Assembly: GCA_004001285.1 (NCBI GenBank) | Contig: AP018697.1 | Coordinates: 3,424,434-3,488,433, forward strand | Reading direction: 5' to 3' | DNA length: 64,000 nucleotides | From: Arthrobacter sp. MN05-02 | GTDB taxonomy: Bacteria; Actinomycetota; Actinomycetes; Actinomycetales; Micrococcaceae | In this document: in pieces, positions 9,442 through 18,188 of the stretch | Numbering within the stretch: the stretch's first letter is position 1 | How the letters are laid out: each line of letters opens with the position of its first letter | The notes under the pieces: generated by a model | What the model was told of the DNA's origin: nothing | Databases searched by the model: none | Seen by the model: the letters and a program-made list of their open reading frames with translations, nothing else | Translations under genes and position numbers: made by a program

Positions 9442-10427
9442 GCTGCCGGCTCCTTCTGCGTTGCTGCTTCGTCGTTGTCCTCGGCCCGCCGGCCCGTGAG
9501 CTTCAGGAAGACGTCGTCGAGGCTGGGACGCCGCATTCCGGCGTCGTGCAGTTCGATCCCGGCCTCACCGAGCTCGGACAGGATGTACTGGAGGGCGCGC
9601 GGTCCCTCGTCGACGGCCACCTCGATGCTGCGGCCGTCATCGCCGATGACGGGGTGGCCGGAGCCGTAGCGCCCGAGGATCTCCCTCGCCGCACCCGCGT
9701 CGGTGGCGTCGACCAGCGAGACGACCACGCGGTGCCCTCCGATCTGGGCCTTCAACTGGTCTGCCGTGCCCTCGGCGATGGCCTTGCCGCCGTCGATCAC
9801 CGCGATGTCATCCGAGAGCTGGTCCGCCTCCTCGAGGTACTGCGTGGTCAGCAGCAGCGTGGTGCCGTCCTTCACGAGGTCCTTGATGATGCCCCAGAGC
9901 GACAGGCGGCTCCTCGGGTCCAGCCCGGTGGTCGGCTCGTCGAGGAACAGGATCTTCGGATTGATGACCAGCGCCCCGGCCAGGTCAATCCGGCGCCTCA
10001 TGCCGCCGGAGAACCCCTTGACCGGGCGGTTGCCGGCCTCCGTCAACTCGAACTGATCGATGAGCTCCTGCGCCCGGCGCCTGGCCGTCACTGCACCGAG
10101 GTGGTAGAGCCTGCCCACCATCTCGAGATTCTCGAAACCGGTCAGGTTCTCGTCGACGGCCGAGTACTGGCCGGAGACGCCGATGATGCGGCGTGCTGCC
10201 TTCGGGTCCTGCATGACGTCGATGCCGTCGATGTGGGCCGTGCCTGCCGTGGGCTGGATGAGGGTGGTGAGGATCTTGACCACAGTCGTCTTGCCTGCAC
10301 CGTTAGGGCCCAGCAGGGCCTTGACTGTTCCTTGGGGAACGGAGAGATTCATGCCGTCGAGCGCGTGGACCGGGCCGCTCTTCGACGAATAGGTCTTCTT
10401 CAGACCTTCTGCTTCGATGATCGCCAT
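9438..10427 (-). CDS. Daunorubicin-resistance-type ABC ATPase (DrrA-like)
   Basis: Energises export with the DrrB-like permease downstream. The 329 residues show Walker A GPNGAGKTT, signature FSGGMRRRIDLAGAL, Walker B ILFLDEPTTGLDPRSR and the C-terminal DrrA-type regulatory extension (residues ~230-315). Starts with MAIIEAEGLKKTY. This is the second exporter pair in the block, separate from 6578-8415, and no dedicated regulator is adjacent. Confidence 0.92.
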   Translation of the reverse strand: MAIIEAEGLKKTYSSKSGPVHALDGMNLSVPQGTVKALLGPNGAGKTTVVKILTTLIQPTAGTAHIDGIDVMQDPKAARRIIGVSGQYSAVDENLTGFENLEMVGRLYHLGAVTARRRAQELIDQFELTEAGNRPVKGFSGGMRRRIDLAGALVINPKILFLDEPTTGLDPRSRLSLWGIIKDLVKDGTTLLLTTQYLEEADQLSDDIAVIDGGKAIAEGTADQLKAQIGGHRVVVSLVDATDAGAAREILGRYGSGHPVIGDDGRSIEVAVDEGPRALQYILSELGEAGIELHDAGMRRPSLDDVFLKLTGRRAEDNDEAATQKEPAA

Positions 10428-10460
10428 GCAGGAAAGGGTAGAGCCGGCGGCGCGACTCTC

Positions 10461-11681
10461 CTAGGGGCTTCGGTCAGAACCTGTCCGCAAGGGTTCCTCC
10501 GTCTCCGTCGAGCGCTCCCGGGCGGTGGGCGCGACGATGAAGGAGGCGAGGACCGCGATCCCGACGGCCAGGAGCGCTGTGCGGATGCCCACGACGTCGC
10601 CGAGGAAACCGAGGAGCGGCGGACCGGCGAGGAACGCCGTGTACCCGATGGTCGACACGACCGCGACACGGGCGGCCGCCCGCTCGGGTTCGTCCGCTGC
10701 CGCGGACATGCCCATCGGGAATCCGAGCGCGGCTCCCGCACCCCAGAGGACCGCCCCGACGGCGGCGAGCGGGACGTTCGGCGCGACGACGAAGAGCACG
10801 AGCCCGACGAGGGAGGAACCGAGGCTGGCCTGCAGCACCCGCACGCGGCCGAAGCGGTCGATGAGGCCGCCGCCCACGAAGCGGAGCGCCGTCATCGCGG
10901 CGACGAAGACGGCGAACATGATGGCGCCGGTGCTCTCCGTGGTTCCCAAACCGTCGACACTGGCCTTCGCGACCCAGTCGTTCGCAGCTCCCTCGGTCAG
11001 GGCGGCACCGAGCACGACGAGTCCGATCAGCAGGGTGCGTGCCTCGCCCCATGCTCCGAGACCCTTGCCCCGACCGTCCGTCGCCTCGTCCCGCCCGTCG
11101 ACCGGCTGCCCGGCCACCTCCGGCAGGAAACGGCGGGGCATCCAGAGCGAGACGGCGAGGCTGAGGACGGCGACGGCGACGAGGTGCACCGACAGGTCCA
11201 CGTCCAGGGCCGAGAGTCCTGCCCCGACCAGCGCCCCCACGAACGCTCCCCCGCTGAAGGCGGCGTGGAAGCGCGGCATGATGGTCCGCCCGACCCGGCG
11301 CTCGACATCGGCTCCCTCGATGTTCTGCCCCACGTCCCACAGGGCCACCCCGCTGCCGAAGAGGAACAGCCCGACGGCGACGACGGGCACCGACACCGCG
11401 GCGAGGCCGAGTGCGACGGCGACGGCGCCCAGTGCCGCGGCGGTCCCGCCCAGGCGGACGGTGTTGGCCGTGCCGAAGCGGGCGGCGACGACTCCTGCCA
11501 GGGGAAGCGACAGCACCGACCCGATGGCGCCCACGAGGAGGAGGGTCCCCATCTGGCCGGAACCGAGGCCCAGCGTGCCAGACGCCGAAGGGATGCGGGC
11601 CGCCCAACTGGCGAAGACGAGACCGTTGAGTCCGAAGATGGCGTAGGAGGCGAACATGGCTGAGCGGACGGCGGGATTCAC
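10461..11681 (-). CDS. MFS transporter
   Basis: Major facilitator of about 12 transmembrane segments, 406 residues from the GTG at 11681. The motif FASWAARIPS near the N-terminus and the repeated motif FVGGGLIDRFGRVR at the start of the second half fit the YbjJ-like MFS group. The longer in-frame start at 11717 is less likely because its extra 12 residues are polar and unconserved in style. Substrate unknown. It ends 33 bases before the DrrA-like gene. Confidence 0.86.
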   Translation of the reverse strand: MNPAVRSAMFASYAIFGLNGLVFASWAARIPSASGTLGLGSGQMGTLLLVGAIGSVLSLPLAGVVAARFGTANTVRLGGTAAALGAVAVALGLAAVSVPVVAVGLFLFGSGVALWDVGQNIEGADVERRVGRTIMPRFHAAFSGGAFVGALVGAGLSALDVDLSVHLVAVAVLSLAVSLWMPRRFLPEVAGQPVDGRDEATDGRGKGLGAWGEARTLLIGLVVLGAALTEGAANDWVAKASVDGLGTTESTGAIMFAVFVAAMTALRFVGGGLIDRFGRVRVLQASLGSSLVGLVLFVVAPNVPLAAVGAVLWGAGAALGFPMGMSAAADEPERAAARVAVVSTIGYTAFLAGPPLLGFLGDVVGIRTALLAVGIAVLASFIVAPTARERSTETEEPLRTGSDRSP

Positions 11682-11742
11682 CCTGCAACCGTAGGCGGAC
11701 GGCGACGGAAGCCACAAACGCTGCTCCCCGGACTCCGCTGCA

Positions 11743-13002
11743 CTAGTCCAGGTCCACCGCGAGGGTCTCGCCCGTCACGGTCACGGTCGCGCTGATGAGG
11801 AGCCGCTGCGGATCCTCCTCGCGTTCCCAGCGTGCCGGCTTCCGCGGGTCGAACTCGGCGTTGCGCTCGTAGGAGAACGTGGCCTGGGCGTCGTCGGACA
11901 GGAGCCGGTACACGCCCGGTTCATAGGACTCCTGGAGGGTGAAGGTGGGCTCCTCGTCCAGCGTCCAGCGCGGATCGCGGACGTCCTGCGGATCGCCGAA
12001 CAGGAAGGACGCGTTCGGGCAGTTGCTCGGCGAGTCCTCGGTGGAGGCGATGCATCGGTCCAGTGCGGCGGTGACCGCGGCGGCGGCTTCGGCGTGCACC
12101 GCGGGGGTGGCCTCCGCCTCGAAGAGCACCCCGCCGGGCGCCGATGCCGGATCCGCCGTAACCGTGACGGTCTGCTCCGCACCGTAGGACAGGTAGGTGG
12201 TCGGCGACGGCGGGGAGACGACGTACTGCCCGGGCAGTGCCGGAAGGGAGACCGACCGCAGGCCCGCGTACCTGTCGGCGTCCCCGGCCGGCAGGGCCAC
12301 CTGGGCGCCGTTGACGGTGATCGACTGCAGGTCCTCCGGGACCACCATGGCGACCTCCGTGACCGGCGCCGGACCGTCGAGCCGCCACTGGTCGAAGAGG
12401 ACGCCCGTGGATCCGGTCCGGGTGAGGGTGAAGGCGATGGTGCTGGTACTGCCCTCCTGCGTCACCTCGGTGGTCACCGTCGCGCGGCCGTCGGTGATGG
12501 CGACGTCGAGCACCTCGTAGGCGTCGGGGCGACCGGCTGCCGCTTCGTAGACGGCGTCGGACAGCAGGGCGTCCTGTCCGACGCCGGTCCCGAGGAGCCT
12601 CCGGGAGGCCTCGGCATCCCCGGCGACGAGGGTGTCGAGATAGGCCTCGACCGGTTTGTCCGGTCCGAAGACCGACTGGTTGACCAGGTGGATCGTGACC
12701 GCCCCCGCGATGAGTGCGGTCGCGACGGCGGCACCGGCCACGACGGTCTTCGGAGCCGGGCGGTTCTTCGGGGAAGGACGGAGGGTGTCCTCCGCGGCGG
12801 TGGCAGTGCTTCCGGAGGGGATGCCGGCGGAGTGCCGCGGCTTGCCGGTCCTGCCGGCACCCGAATCCGGCCCATCGGCAGAGGTGTGCCGGCCCGCAGG
12901 GCGGCGCTGGATGCCCTGCTCAGGCGGTGCTCCGCCGTCGTCCTGCGTCCCGACCGGATCCATCGACTCCACCTCGGTACCCGTGCCTGTTCCGTTCGCC
13001 AT
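11743..13002 (-). CDS. Membrane-anchored protein with large extracytoplasmic domain
   Basis: No specific function recognised. The 419 residues begin with a ~80-residue polar, disordered N-terminus, then one membrane segment (about residues 85-108, starting VVAGAAVATALIAG). After it comes an extracytoplasmic region that opens with an NTF2-like or TcaA-like stretch (VEAYLDTLVAGDAEASRRLLG) and includes a Cys pair (DRCIASTEDSPSNCPN) that may form a disulfide. The topology suggests an envelope-associated binding or sensing protein. Minus strand, 158 bases downstream of the broken ABC-F gene. Confidence 0.75.
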   Translation of the reverse strand: MANGTGTGTEVESMDPVGTQDDGGAPPEQGIQRRPAGRHTSADGPDSGAGRTGKPRHSAGIPSGSTATAAEDTLRPSPKNRPAPKTVVAGAAVATALIAGAVTIHLVNQSVFGPDKPVEAYLDTLVAGDAEASRRLLGTGVGQDALLSDAVYEAAAGRPDAYEVLDVAITDGRATVTTEVTQEGSTSTIAFTLTRTGSTGVLFDQWRLDGPAPVTEVAMVVPEDLQSITVNGAQVALPAGDADRYAGLRSVSLPALPGQYVVSPPSPTTYLSYGAEQTVTVTADPASAPGGVLFEAEATPAVHAEAAAAVTAALDRCIASTEDSPSNCPNASFLFGDPQDVRDPRWTLDEEPTFTLQESYEPGVYRLLSDDAQATFSYERNAEFDPRKPARWEREEDPQRLLISATVTVTGETLAVDLD

Positions 13003-13119
13003 GCTTCCCCCGTGTGCCTCGTCCGGCGTCCCTCACGCCGTCGTCCACCCTACCGAGGATGGCACCCACCGCCGGCGAAGGACAGCGCAGGGCAGGGCTG
13101 TCCGGCGTTCTCCACCGCC

Positions 13120-13151
13120 TGTGGACAAACCTGTGGAATAGCTGTGGAGGA
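13120..13151. other. DnaA-box-like repeats in a short intergenic gap
   Basis: Three TGTGGA-containing elements in 32 bases: TGTGGACAA (13120-13128, perfect actinobacterial DnaA box), TGTGGAATA (13132-13140) and TGTGGAGGA (13143-13151). They lie between the ABC-F gene end and the start of the membrane-anchored protein gene, where a promoter for the latter would be. Function is inferred only. Confidence 0.3.
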
Positions 13152-13160
13152 GAGGTGGGT

Positions 13161-14849
13161 TCAGCGCGCTCGGACGACCCTGCTCTCGTCCCAGACGGCT
13201 TCCTTGGTCTCGTACACCTTGCCGTCGGAACCGAAGACGAGGAACCGGTCGAAGCTGCGGGCGAACCAGCGGTCGTGCGTCACGGCCATCACGGTCCCCT
13301 CGAACGCGTCGATGGCCCGTTCGAGGGCCTCCGCCGAATGGAGGTCGAGGTTGTCCGTCGGCTCGTCGAGCAGCAGCAGCGTGCGTGGCGCCGGACAGTT
13401 CCAGCAGCAGGATCTGCAGGCGCGCCTGCTGGCCGCCGGACAGGGAATCGTAGGGTTGTTCCGCCTGGGCCGCCAGTCCGTAACGGTCGAGCACGGCGGA
13501 CGCCGCCTCGCGGCCCAGTCCGGACCGGTGCTCGTCCCCGCGGTGCAGGATGTCCACGAGAGTGCGCCCGAGGAGGTCGGGACGCGAGTGCGTCTGCGCG
13601 AAGAACCCGGGCCGGATGCGCGCGCCGAGCTTCACGGATCCCTCGTGCGGAACGGCGGCGATATCGACGTCGGACACCGGCAGGTGCTCCTTGTCCGGGT
13701 CGGTGCCGCCGGCGGCGAGCAGGCGCAGGAAGTGCGACTTGCCGGAACCGTTGGAGCCCAGCACACCCACCCGGTCCCCGAACCAGATCTCCGTGCTGAA
13801 GGGCTTCATCAGTCCCGTCAACTCGAGCTTCTGGGCCACGACGGCCCGCTTGGCCGTGCGGCCGCCCTGCAGGCGCATGGAGACGTTCTGCTCGAGGGGG
13901 ATGGCCTCCGGCGGCCCGGCCTCGAGGAACTTCGCGAGACGGGTCTGCGCCGCGTGGTAGCGGTTGGCCATGTCGGAGCGGAATGCCGCCTTGTTCTTGT
14001 ACATGTTGACGAGTTCCTTGAGCTTGAGGTGCTCCTCGTCCCAGCGCTTGCGCAGCTCTCCTCGAACCGCGCGTTCCGGTCCTCCCGCGCCTTCAGGTAG
14101 GTCTCGAAGCCACCGCCGTGGGTCCATGACGAAGCGCCCAGGGCCCCGGGTTCGAGCGTCACGATGCGTGTCGCGGCGTTGGCCAGCAGCTCACGGTCGT
14201 GGCTGACGAACAGCACGGACTTCTTCGACTCGCGCAGCTTCGCCTCGAGCCAGCGCTTGCCCGGCACGTCGAGGTAGTTGTCGGGTTCGTCGAGGAGCAG
14301 GAGGTCGTCGGGACCCGAGAAGAGCGCCTCGAGGACCAGCCGTTTCTGCTCGCCACCGGAGAGCGACGACGCCGCCCGGTACTGCGCACGGTCGAAGGGG
14401 ACACCCAGGGCGGCCATGGTGACCTCGTCCCACGTGGTCTCCAGCTCGTATCCCCCGGCGTCGCCCCAGTCGGCGATGGCCTGCGCGTATCGCATCTGTG
14501 TCGGCTCGTCGTCCGCTTCCATCATGGCGAGTTCCGCCGCGTCGATCCTCGCGGCCGCCGCCGCCAGCACCGGCGGCGCGGCCGAGACGAGCAGGTCACG
14601 GACGGTCGTGTCGTCCCGCACCTGCCCGACGAACTGCCGCATGATCCCCATGGCCCCCGAGCGGCTCACCGATCCTTCGTCGGGCGTGAGATCACCGGAG
14701 ATGATGCGCAGCAGGGTGGTCTTCCCGGTCCCGTTCGGTCCGATCAGGGCCGTCTTGTGGCCGTCACCGACCTTGAAGGCCACTCCGTTGAGCAGTTGCC
14801 TGCCGTCGGAGAGGAAGTAGTCGATGCCGGAAACGTCGAGATGAGCCAC
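13161..14849 (-). pseudogene. ABC-F family ATPase, interrupted by two compensating frameshifts
   Basis: Two-ATPase-domain soluble protein of the ABC-F class (ribosome-associated translation or antibiotic-resistance factors). Domain 1 (from MAHLDVSGIDYFL) has Walker A GPNGTGKTT, signature LSGGEQKRLVLEAL and Walker B LLLLDEPDNYLDV. A first frameshift near 14054-14062 follows ARFEE. The middle part (LRKRWDEEHLKLKEL..., Walker A GSNGSGKSHFL, signature LSGGQQARLQILLLELSG) continues in a second frame. A second shift near 13370-13392 restores the first frame, which encodes DEPTDNLDLHSAEALE and ends VRAR with a stop at 13161. The span is divisible by three, so the two indels compensate. As sequenced, translation stops at 13818. 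Both halves are intact in every motif, so sequencing error is as likely as a real mutation. Confidence 0.85.
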
Positions 14850-14888
14850 GCCTCCAGTGTTTCACGACCGAGCGGGGCACCCGTCGGG

Positions 14889-15623
14889 TCAGCCCCGCTG
14901 ATCACCCGGGATCATTCGGTATCCCACGCCCCGCACGGTCCGGATGAACCGGGGATTGCTCGTGTCCTCACCGAGCTTCTTGCGGAGGTTGCGGATGTGC
15001 ACCTCGACGAGGTGGTGATCCTGGCTCCAGCCGTCACCCCACACCCGGTTCAGCAGCGCCTCGCGTGTCCAGACCCGCTGGGACCCGGTGAGGAGCGTCT
15101 CGAGCAGGTCGAATTCGATCCGCGTGAGCGCGAGTTCCTGTCCGGCGAGCGTGACCACGCGCCCCTCGGCATCCATCGTCAGGTCGCCGTGCCGGAGCAG
15201 TTCGTCGCCCTCGACCGGCGGTTCCGGGGCGGCCCCGGTACCCGTGCGGGGACGGCGGAACATCGCGGACACCCGCGCCGAGAGTTCGCGGGGGCTGAAG
15301 GGCTTGCCGATGAAGTCGTCGGCGCCGATCTCGAGGCCGATCAGGCGGTCGATCTCGTCCTGGCGGGCCGTCACCATCACGATGTAGGCGTCACTGACGG
15401 CGCGGCACTGGCGGCACACCTCCACCCCGTCGAGATCCGGCAGGTTGAGGTCGAGGGTGATCAGGTCGGGCCGGTGCTCCTTCAGTGCCGCCAGACCGTC
15501 CAGCCCGGTCGCGGCCTCCACGGTCGTGAACCCGTTCATGCGCAGGGTGGTGGAGAGCAGTTCGCGGATATCCGGATCGTCCTCGACGATCAGCGCAGTG
15601 CGCTGCGGCGGAGAGACGGACAT
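14889..15623 (-). CDS. Orphan OmpR/PhoB-family response regulator
   Basis: Receiver domain (residues ~8-122) with the acidic pair ED at 14-15, phospho-acceptor Asp58 (LITLDLNLPDLDG) and Lys in IGKPFSPREL, followed by a winged-helix trans_reg_C domain (LTRIEFDLLETLL ... HLVEVHIRNLRKKLGED ... RTVRGVGYRM). 244 residues. No histidine kinase lies next to it. A close paralogue is at 31307-32104. The start codon lies inside the inverted repeat at 15622-15639, suggesting that expression of this regulator is itself controlled there. Confidence 0.92.
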   Translation of the reverse strand: MSVSPPQRTALIVEDDPDIRELLSTTLRMNGFTTVEAATGLDGLAALKEHRPDLITLDLNLPDLDGVEVCRQCRAVSDAYIVMVTARQDEIDRLIGLEIGADDFIGKPFSPRELSARVSAMFRRPRTGTGAAPEPPVEGDELLRHGDLTMDAEGRVVTLAGQELALTRIEFDLLETLLTGSQRVWTREALLNRVWGDGWSQDHHLVEVHIRNLRKKLGEDTSNPRFIRTVRGVGYRMIPGDQRG

Positions 15624-15639
15624 GAAACAAGAGTTTCAT
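15622..15639. promoter_or_regulatory. Inverted repeat over the regulator's start codon
   Basis: ATGAAAC-AAGA-GTTTCAT, a perfect 7-bp inverted repeat with a 4-base spacer, overlaps the start codon of the response regulator (15621-15623) and its immediate upstream region. Candidate operator or translational hairpin; seen in sequence, role inferred. Confidence 0.45.
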
Positions 15640-15725
15640 ACATCGGGAGCTTGAAGGGCCCCGAATGGCCTTTTGGCTTGAACCAATCTTGAGAATCGCC
15701 CGAACCGCCCCCGTAGACTGCCCGG

Positions 15726-16550
15726 ATGCAGCCGACCACCCTCAGCACCGTGCAGGTGAACGGCCTCACCCTCCGGATCCGGACGACGCCGGGGACCGAC
15801 GCGTCCGCCGCGTCCCGCTCCCCGTACGTGCTCGTGCATGGCCTGGGCATGACCCACCGGTACCTCGACCGGCTCCGCACCGAACTGGCGTCCGACGCCG
15901 TCGTGCACTCGGTGGATCTTCCCGGTTACGGACCGGATCCGCGACCAGCGGGCCGGCTCGGGGTGGAGGACCACGCCGCCCTGATCATCGAGGCGCTGGC
16001 GGCCATGGACGTCCACTCGTGCATCCTGGTCGGGCATTCCATGGGAGTGCAGTTCGTCACAGAGGTCGCCCTCCAGGCGCCCGACCTCGCGGAGCGGATC
16101 GTCCTGATCGGGCCGGTGGTCGACCGCCTCCGCCGCACGGTGATCCAGCAGGCCGTCGCGCTCGGTCGGGACACCTTCCGTGAGAGCCCGTCCGCGAACT
16201 GGACGGTCTGCACCGACTACCTCCGCACAGGCGTGCGCTGGTACCTGCGCCAGCTGCTGCCCATGATGGAGTACCCGCTGGAGCGCGCGGTCGAGCGGGT
16301 CCGGTGTCCGGTCCTGGTGCTCCGGGCCGGGCGTGATCCCGTCGCCCCGCGGCGCTGGTGCAGAGAGCTTGCGGCGCGCGCCAGGTATGGTTTCCTCGTG
16401 GAGATCGACGGCCAGCCGCATGTCGTCCAGCACTCGGCGGCATCGGCCGTCGCAGCGGAGATCATCGCCTTCAGGAGCCTGCCGGTCGCCGCTGATGCGG
16501 CTTTCTTGTTCCAAGCTTCGGACCGGCCATCGGGAAAACTTGAAGATTGA
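15726..16550 (+). CDS. Alpha/beta hydrolase
   Basis: Serine hydrolase of 274 residues. The oxyanion-hole motif VHGLGMTHRY, nucleophile elbow GHSMG with Ser105, an Asp in LRAGRDPVAP and the C-terminal His region GQPHVVQHSA make a complete catalytic triad. Typical of the esterase/lipase or meta-cleavage-product hydrolase group; substrate unknown. It is divergent from the response regulator at 14889-15623 and is followed by a strong hairpin before marR. Confidence 0.88.
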   Translation: MQPTTLSTVQVNGLTLRIRTTPGTDASAASRSPYVLVHGLGMTHRYLDRLRTELASDAVVHSVDLPGYGPDPRPAGRLGVEDHAALIIEALAAMDVHSCILVGHSMGVQFVTEVALQAPDLAERIVLIGPVVDRLRRTVIQQAVALGRDTFRESPSANWTVCTDYLRTGVRWYLRQLLPMMEYPLERAVERVRCPVLVLRAGRDPVAPRRWCRELAARARYGFLVEIDGQPHVVQHSAASAVAAEIIAFRSLPVAADAAFLFQASDRPSGKLED

Positions 16551-16613
16551 AGCGCATAGTAGTCGTATTGCAGCTGGTTCCGTCCGTTCCATCGATCAGC
16601 TGCAAAGACACGG

Positions 16614-16650
16614 CACCCGGCCGGCGCTGGTCGACAGCGCCGGCCGGGTG
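16614..16650 (+). terminator. Terminator hairpin between hydrolase and MarR genes
   Basis: Perfect 15-bp inverted repeat (16614-16628 and 16636-16650) with the loop GGTCGAC. It lies 63 bases after the hydrolase stop and 26 bases before the MarR start. It most likely terminates the hydrolase transcript, though a role as a leader attenuator of the MarR gene is possible. Confidence 0.65.
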
Positions 16651-16675
16651 TTCCAAGCACCGGAAGGAAGATCGC

Positions 16676-17119
16676 ATGCCTGATCTGCAAGAGTGGTCGA
16701 CCAGCCGCCTGCTCACCACCGCCGCACGTCTCGTCGACCACGCGTGGAACGAGAGGCTGCTGGACATCGGGATCACCCATGCCGGCTACACCACCCTCGG
16801 CGTCCTGGCCCGTCAGGGCACCATGACGGGGGCGAAGCTCGCCCTCGCGGTGCACGTCCAGGCCCAGACGATCGGCAAGACGATCGAGAAACTCGAGCGC
16901 CAGGGATTCATCTCCCGCATCCGCGACAGCATCGACCGCCGTAGCCAGCGCATCACGATCACGCCGGAGGGCATCGAGGCCCTCGCCAAGGCCGAGGACA
17001 TCGAGCGCACACTGATGGTCGGCGAAGGACTGGAGTCCTTCGAACTGCGCAGCCTGCTGCGCGGTATCGTCGGGGAACTCGCACCCCAGCGTCAGAAGCC
17101 GGCAGCCGCCGTCGTCTGA
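16676..17119 (+). CDS. MarR-family transcriptional regulator
   Basis: Winged-helix dimeric repressor of 147 residues. The wHTH core ITHAGYTTLGVLARQGTMTGAKLA...VHVQAQTIGKTIEKLERQGFISRIRDSIDRRSQRITIT shows the recognition helix and the DxRxxxIxLT wing. The start at 16676 (MPDLQEW) was chosen because of the GGAAGGA site just upstream; the frame is open to 16547 but codes for nothing plausible. The ligand is unknown. The target may be its own promoter. Confidence 0.9.
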   Translation: MPDLQEWSTSRLLTTAARLVDHAWNERLLDIGITHAGYTTLGVLARQGTMTGAKLALAVHVQAQTIGKTIEKLERQGFISRIRDSIDRRSQRITITPEGIEALAKAEDIERTLMVGEGLESFELRSLLRGIVGELAPQRQKPAAAVV

Positions 17120-17321
17120 GGCCTGCCCACGGGACCTTCAGGAGAACGGTCGTCCCTCGGGGCGGCCGTTCTGCCGTTTCCGGGCCGACGCGTTCTTCGG
17201 ACCCCGTGGAGGACAACCGCGTGGTGCAGGAGCAGCACCCGGAGGCGGTTGCCACCGCCTCCGGTCGGGAGCGCCGCGGAACAACGCCAAAACACTTGCT
17301 AGATTGTCTAGGCATCCGTCG

Positions 17322-17334
17322 TACGATGGGCGGG
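17322..17334 (+). promoter_or_regulatory. -10 element giving a leaderless transcript
   Basis: TACGAT at 17322-17327 fits the actinobacterial -10 consensus (TANNNT). Its last base is seven bases before the GTG start at 17334, so the transcript should begin at or next to the start codon. No Shine-Dalgarno sequence precedes the GTG, which agrees with leaderless translation. Confidence 0.5.
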
Positions 17335-18062
17335 TGAACGACGAGCATCGACAGGCGGCCGCAGCCGAACTCCAGGACCTCATGCTGAGCAACGAGACCG
17401 TCGATCAGTTCCTGGCGGACCTCGCCGGTCTCTCCTCGAGGATCCTCGGCGGCTCCGTCGAGGTGCAGTGCGGAGTGACGTACCGGCGCCAGGACCTGGC
17501 CACGACGGTGGCGTGCAGCAGCGAGAAGGCACGGACGCTCGACGAGATCCAGTACGGTTTCGGCGACGGTCCCTGCCTGCACGCCATCAGCACGGGCAGG
17601 ACCGTGATCGTCGACGACGTCCGTACGGACGGACGCTGGCCCGACTACTTCGCGGCGGTGGCGGGTCACCGGTACTTCGCCATGATGGGCGTTCCCCTGG
17701 TCCTCGACGACCAGGAAGGGGCGGTGCTGAATTTCTATGCGGCCGAGCCGCGGACCTTCACCAGCACCCTGCAGGCGCTGGCGGAGGGCTTCGCCCTTCA
17801 GGCAGCCAAGGCGCTGCAGATGGTCCTCCGGGTCTCCCGGCAGGCCGACACGTCGTCGGGCCTCAAGGCCGCGATGGAGTCGAGGACCACCATCGACATC
17901 GCCATCGGGATCATCATGGGCCAGAACCGCTGCACCCAGGCGGAGGCGTACTCGGTCCTGACGCGCGCCTCGAATGCCCAGAACCTGAAGATCCGCGAGA
18001 TCGCGCAGCGGATCGTCGCCGGAATATCCGCCGAACCGGCGCGTACCCACTTCTCGGACTGA
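17334..18062 (+). CDS. GAF and ANTAR domain protein
   Basis: Predicted RNA-binding antiterminator under control of a sensory GAF domain. From the GTG at 17334 the product has 242 residues: GAF domain ~20-165 (TLDEIQYGFGDGPCLHAISTG ... MGVPLVLDDQEGAVLNFYA) and ANTAR ~178-235 (ESRTTIDIAIGIIMGQNRCTQAEAYSVLTRAS ... IREIAQRIV). ANTAR domains bind paired hairpins in target mRNAs to prevent termination. No target hairpins were recognised nearby. An alternative start 30 bases upstream exists, but the GTG fits the leaderless promoter. Confidence 0.9.
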   Translation: MNDEHRQAAAAELQDLMLSNETVDQFLADLAGLSSRILGGSVEVQCGVTYRRQDLATTVACSSEKARTLDEIQYGFGDGPCLHAISTGRTVIVDDVRTDGRWPDYFAAVAGHRYFAMMGVPLVLDDQEGAVLNFYAAEPRTFTSTLQALAEGFALQAAKALQMVLRVSRQADTSSGLKAAMESRTTIDIAIGIIMGQNRCTQAEAYSVLTRASNAQNLKIREIAQRIVAGISAEPARTHFSD

Positions 18063-18188
18063 CAGGACGGTCGCTCCGGGTTCTCCCGCAGGCAGGCGTC
18101 CGGGGCGGGCACGGATCGGAAGGCTTCCACCCGGTGCCGGCTCCGTGCCGGCCGGGAGGCTCCGGCAAGGTGGCCGCCCTCGAGGAGT

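Noticed and set aside
9426..11663. 745-codon plus-strand open frame opposite the DrrA-like and MFS genes
   Set aside because: Composition is dominated by Arg, Gly, Asp and His as in antisense shadows, and two real genes with motifs occupy the other strand.
13161..14849. Programmed frameshifting in the ABC-F gene
   Set aside because: No slippery heptamer or stimulatory structure is evident, and two separate shifts would be needed.
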